Part shown: positions 50,437 to 53,302 of the stretch, in pieces
Position numbering within the stretch: the stretch's first letter is position 1
Layout: each line of letters begins with the position of its first letter
Translations under genes and position numbers: made by a program
DNA from: Sphaerisporangium corydalis
GTDB taxonomy: Bacteria > Actinomycetota > Actinomycetes > Streptosporangiales > Streptosporangiaceae
Reading direction: 5' to 3'
Length of the DNA stretch: 53,302 bases
Assembly: GCF_025506355.1 (NCBI RefSeq)
Contig: NZ_JANZYP010000071.1
Span: 1-53,302 of the forward strand
The notes under the pieces: model-generated
Seen by the model: only the letters and a program-made list of their open reading frames with translations
Database searches by the model: none
What the model was told of the DNA's origin: nothing

Positions 50437-51483
50437 ATGAGCGGGATCGAAGTGCGGGCGGACCGTACCGAGGGGGACGCGGTCGTGGCCGCGGCGCGCG
50501 CGGGCGACGAGTCGGCGTTCGGGGTACTCGTCGGCAGGCACCGGCGGGAGCTCCACGTGCACTGCTACCGGATGCTCGGCTCGTTCGAGGACGCCGAGGA
50601 CATGGTCCAGGAGACGTTCCTGCGCGCCTGGCGCGGGCGCGCGACCTTCGAGGGGCGCTCCACGTTCCGGGCGTGGCTGTACCGGATCGCCACGAACGCC
50701 TGCCTGGACCATCTGGACCGCCACCCGCGCCACCCGGTCGCGCGCGAGCAGCCGGTGCTGGCCGATCCGGACGCGGCGCGCCCCCGCGCGACCGAGGTGC
50801 TGTGGCTGCAGCCCTACCCTGACCGGCTGCTGGAGCCGGTCGCGGGCCGGGACGCCGAGCCGGACTCCACCGTCGTCGCCAAGGAGACGATCGAGCTGGC
50901 GTTCATGGCCGCGATCCAGCACCTGCCGCCCCGGCAGCGGGCGGTGCTGATCCTGCGCGACGTCCTCGGCTGGTCGGCCAAGGAGACCTCGGAACTACTG
51001 GACATGAGCGTCGCCGCGGTGAAGAGCGCGCTCCAGCGGGCGCGGCCGGCGCTGAAGGAACACCTGCCGGCCCGGCGGTCGGAGTGGGCGCCGTCCGCCG
51101 ACCCGACGCGGGAGGAACGTGCGGTGCTCCAGCGGTACATCGACGCCGTCGAACAGGGCGATCCGGCGATCCTGGCGGCGGCGCTACGCGCGGACGCGTG
51201 GCAGACGATGCCGCCACGGCCGATGTGGATCATGGGCGGCTCCGCGATCGTCGATGCCTGGCGGGACGCCATGGTCGGCCCCGACGCGTGGGGCGAATGG
51301 CGCGTACTGCCCACGTGGGCGAACCGGCAGCCGGTGGCCGCGGCGTACCTGAAGCGGCCGGGCGACACCGAGTACCGGGCGTCGTGGCTCGGCGTGCTGC
51401 GGGTCGAGGACGGGCTGATCGCCCAGATCACCACCTACGGCGAGGACCTGTTCCCGATCTTCGACCTGGCCCCCACGTTGTGA
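50437..51483 (+). CDS. ECF sigma factor with SnoaL-like C-terminal domain
   Basis: The ATG at 50437 has GGAGGG 6 bases upstream. The 348-residue protein has region 2 (YRMLGSFEDAEDMVQETFLR), region 4 (LPPRQRAVLILRDVLGWSAK then VAAVKSALQRARPALKEHL), and a C-terminal SnoaL-type domain (RYIDAVEQGDPAILAAAL to ITTYGEDLFPIFD). In this SigG/SigJ-like ECF group the extension replaces an anti-sigma factor by modulating activity, perhaps through a ligand. A cupin gene overlaps its stop by GTGA and is probably its functional partner. Confidence 0.88.
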   Translation: MSGIEVRADRTEGDAVVAAARAGDESAFGVLVGRHRRELHVHCYRMLGSFEDAEDMVQETFLRAWRGRATFEGRSTFRAWLYRIATNACLDHLDRHPRHPVAREQPVLADPDAARPRATEVLWLQPYPDRLLEPVAGRDAEPDSTVVAKETIELAFMAAIQHLPPRQRAVLILRDVLGWSAKETSELLDMSVAAVKSALQRARPALKEHLPARRSEWAPSADPTREERAVLQRYIDAVEQGDPAILAAALRADAWQTMPPRPMWIMGGSAIVDAWRDAMVGPDAWGEWRVLPTWANRQPVAAAYLKRPGDTEYRASWLGVLRVEDGLIAQITTYGEDLFPIFDLAPTL

Positions 51484-51794
51484 CGGGCGACGACCAGGCG
51501 CCGCTGTCCTTCCTCGACCTGCGGATCCCCCCGTCGTTCGAGCTCAGAGGCGTGATCATCGAACCGGGGCGGGCGCGGGTGTACGACGAGTCCGAGTGGC
51601 GGGGGGCGATCGTCATGGTCGAGCAGGGGCGCGTCGAGCTCCTGTGCGCCGGCGGCGACCGCCTCGGTTTCGGGCGGGGGGACGCGCTGTGGCTGCACGG
51701 GCTCCCGGTGCAGGTCGTGTACAACCCGGGCACCGAGCCCGCCGTACTGGTCGCGATCTCCCGCCGGGACACCGGGCCGGGCGCGGGTGGGTGA
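51480..51794 (+). CDS. small cupin-like protein
   Basis: The 104-residue protein starts at GTG 51480, inside the sigma factor stop (GTGA). The sequence has cupin-like beta strands (RGAIVMVEQGRVELLCAGGD, FGRGDALWLHGLPVQVVYN) without the full histidine metal set, so it may bind a small molecule rather than a metal. Coupling to the SnoaL-tailed sigma factor suggests a sensor or co-regulator. Confidence 0.7.
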   Translation: MTGDDQAPLSFLDLRIPPSFELRGVIIEPGRARVYDESEWRGAIVMVEQGRVELLCAGGDRLGFGRGDALWLHGLPVQVVYNPGTEPAVLVAISRRDTGPGAGG

Positions 51795-51807
51795 GCCCGG
51801 GCGGATG

Positions 51808-51849
51808 AGGGCCGGCGGGTCAGGGCCGGCGGGTCAGGGCCGGCGGGTC
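51808..51849. repeat. 14-base tandem repeat, three copies
   Basis: AGGGCCGGCGGGTC is repeated three times without change, directly after the cupin gene. GGCCGGC is self-complementary, so several hairpins are possible; it may act as a terminator. The rest of the gap to 51947 holds only the next gene's ribosome site (CCGAAGGAAGAG). Confidence 0.65.
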
Positions 51850-51947
51850 AGGGGCGGGGGCGATTCCTTTTTCGCCGGGGCGCCGTCTCAACGTCCAGCA
51901 CTTCACGAACGGGGTGCCACCCTGACCGAGAACCGAAGGAAGAGATC

Positions 51948-53180
51948 ATGACTGAGGCGCAGAAGCGGGTCCAGACCGCGATCGAGGAGCTGGTCGAGTC
52001 CGGTGCCGAGACGGGCGTGCAGGTGGCGGTGTACCTGAGGGGCGAGCTCGTCGTGGACGCCGTGGCGGGCGTCGCCGACTCCGCCACCGGGCGCCCTCTG
52101 ACCTCCGGCACGCCGATCTACAGCACGTCGACCGGCAAGGGGGTGACTGCGGCCGTCGTGCACGTGCTCGCCGAGCGCGGCGTCCTCGACTACGACACGC
52201 CGATCGCCGAGCTGTGGCCGGAGTTCGGCGCCCACGGCAAGCAGGCCGCGACCCTGCGGCACGCGCTCACCCACTCGATCGGCATCCCCGGGGTGCCGGT
52301 GGACACGACGCCGGAGGACCTGTGCGACTGGGACAAGATGTGCGCGGCGCTCGCCGCCGCTGAGCCGTGGTGGGAGCCGGGCACCAAGACCGGCTACCAC
52401 CCGCAGTCGTTCGGGTACATCATCGGTGAGGTCGTCCGGCGGGCGACCGGGGAGCGCATCTCGCAGGTCCTGCGGGAGGAGATCGCCGTGCCGCTGGGGG
52501 TGGCCGACGAGCTGTACTTCGGCGTCCCGGCCACCGACCTAGGGCGCCTGGCCCGGCTGGAGGAGGCGGGCCCCAGCATGGAGATGCCGCCCGAGATGCT
52601 GCTGGAGATCCCGTTCTTCCGGGTCGTGAACGGGTACACGGCGGCACCGATGGCGGCCATGCCCGACGCCGCGTTCGGCAACCGGGCCGACGTCCTGTCG
52701 TCCGACATCCCAGCCGGCGGCACCTTCTCCGCCCGGGCGGTGGCCCGCGTGTACGCCGCGCTGCTGGGCGAGGTGAACGGCGTGCGCCTGATCTCACCGG
52801 AACGGCTGCGCGAGGTCACCGCCGTGTCGATGACCGGGATGGACGAGATCGCCGGAATGCCCGCCACCCTGGGCCTGGGCTACAACCTCAGCCCTTCCCC
52901 ACACCACACGTCCAACGCGTCCGCTATGTCCGGTACATCCAGTGCCGTCGGCGCTTCCGGTACATCCGGTACATCGAGTAAGTCCGTTAGGTCCGCTGCC
53001 TCCGGTACGTCCGGTGACCCGACCCGGTTCGGGATGTCCGGCAGTGGCGGCAGCACCGCCTGGGCCGACACTGCCACCGGCCTCGCCTTCGCCCTCACCA
53101 AGAACCTGGTCTCCCCCGGCGTCTTCACGACCGCCGACCACATCACCGAGATCGTCATCACCTCCCTCTCCGACCACTAA
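51948..53180 (+). CDS. serine hydrolase, beta-lactamase/esterase (EstB-like) family
   Basis: The 410-residue protein has the class C beta-lactamase fold: the nucleophile motif STGK (S61-K64, YSTSTGKGVTAAVVHVLAER) and Y150 in TKTGYHPQSFGYIIGEV as general base. Near the C-terminus GSGGSTAWADTATGLAFAL stands in place of the KTG/HxG strand. There is no signal peptide, so it is cytosolic and more likely an esterase than a true beta-lactamase. Residues about 320-364 are a low-complexity Ser/Gly/Thr/Ala insertion built from SGTS-like units, encoded by TCCGGTACATC repeats, just before the third motif. AGGAAGAG precedes the ATG. Confidence 0.88.
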   Translation: MTEAQKRVQTAIEELVESGAETGVQVAVYLRGELVVDAVAGVADSATGRPLTSGTPIYSTSTGKGVTAAVVHVLAERGVLDYDTPIAELWPEFGAHGKQAATLRHALTHSIGIPGVPVDTTPEDLCDWDKMCAALAAAEPWWEPGTKTGYHPQSFGYIIGEVVRRATGERISQVLREEIAVPLGVADELYFGVPATDLGRLARLEEAGPSMEMPPEMLLEIPFFRVVNGYTAAPMAAMPDAAFGNRADVLSSDIPAGGTFSARAVARVYAALLGEVNGVRLISPERLREVTAVSMTGMDEIAGMPATLGLGYNLSPSPHHTSNASAMSGTSSAVGASGTSGTSSKSVRSAASGTSGDPTRFGMSGSGGSTAWADTATGLAFALTKNLVSPGVFTTADHITEIVITSLSDH

Positions 53181-53302
53181 TGGGAGCTACCGGGTCGGCT
53201 GTTCGGGCAGACTCGGTGCCTGTAGCCGCTGGTGGGTGAGCACTCTCGTCCACCGGACCTAGGAGTCCTGGGGTCAGATCGTGCCCTCACCGGTGGCCAG
53301 GG
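53181..53302. other. window end, no gene seen
   Basis: The last 122 bases follow the hydrolase stop. CGGGTCGGCTGTTCGGGCAG is weakly self-complementary, but no clear terminator or start of a further gene is visible. Confidence 0.4.

Noticed and set aside
1..53302. tRNA, rRNA, riboswitch or attachment-site sequences
   Set aside because: I looked for T-loop words, rRNA cores and direct-repeat att sites ending at tRNAs and found none I could support.

Overview
The window is high-GC DNA with GTG/TTG starts, 1-4 base start/stop overlaps and families typical of Actinobacteria (DUF2637, Nur-type Fur regulators, LVIVD/DUF305 pairs, SnoaL-tailed ECF sigma factors). A filamentous actinomycete, perhaps Streptosporangiales, fits best. 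This is an inference from gene content; no rRNA or tRNA gene was seen.

Layout. (1) 0-3.1 kb: a secreted metzincin-like protease. (2) 3.4-8.7 kb: a decayed accessory strip with gene fragments (STAND NTPase, aldo/keto reductase), two copies of an IS-end-like repeat, a DUF2637 membrane gene, an orphan CRISPR relic and a small secreted protein. (3) 8.9-15.3 kb: a metal-homeostasis zone in which three genes have lost their 5' ends (CopA-like ATPase, iron/manganese superoxide dismutase, CbiO-like ATPase), beside an intact Nur/Fur regulator and an ECF sigma factor with two related membrane proteins. (4) 15.3-28.4 kb: a compact small-molecule cluster. It encodes an acyl-CoA-dehydrogenase-like flavoenzyme, an MFS exporter, two related methyltransferases, a dipeptide-epimerase-like enzyme, an ATP-grasp ligase, a NikA/Dpp-type ABC importer with a permease-ATPase fusion, and a divergent PLP enzyme. 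An epimerase, an exporter and a NikA-like importer beside cbiO/nur remnants suggest a peptide- or opine-like metallophore, possibly for nickel. (5) 28.5-30.8 kb: a HEPN-domain protein and a dead ISL3 transposase. (6) 30.9-42.0 kb: a complete type I-B (Cst/Tneap-like) CRISPR-Cas locus. Its operon reads leftward as cas6-cas8b1-cas7-[cas5-cas3 fusion]-cas4-cas1-cas2. Array 1 has 19 repeats and lies just downstream of cas2; array 2 has 11 repeats and runs away to the right. The two arrays have clearly homologous leaders. (7) 42.4-53.3 kb: a frameshifted second DUF2637 gene, then ordinary chromosomal genes: acyl-CoA dehydrogenase, LVIVD protein, DUF305 lipoprotein, MoxR/VWA pair, ECF sigma plus cupin, serine hydrolase.

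The most interesting spot is 40.40-40.81 kb, between cas6 and array 2. Two degenerate CRISPR repeats there bracket a 24-base pseudo-spacer. The first seven bases of that pseudo-spacer recur twice, on the opposite strand, just upstream of a good promoter. That promoter precedes a 37-residue hydrophobic peptide ORF with a consensus Shine-Dalgarno. This is the geometry of CreTA/CreR-type CRISPR-regulated toxin or cas-repressor RNAs, known mainly from haloarchaeal type I-B systems. The other standout is the single-chain Cas5-Cas3 protein.
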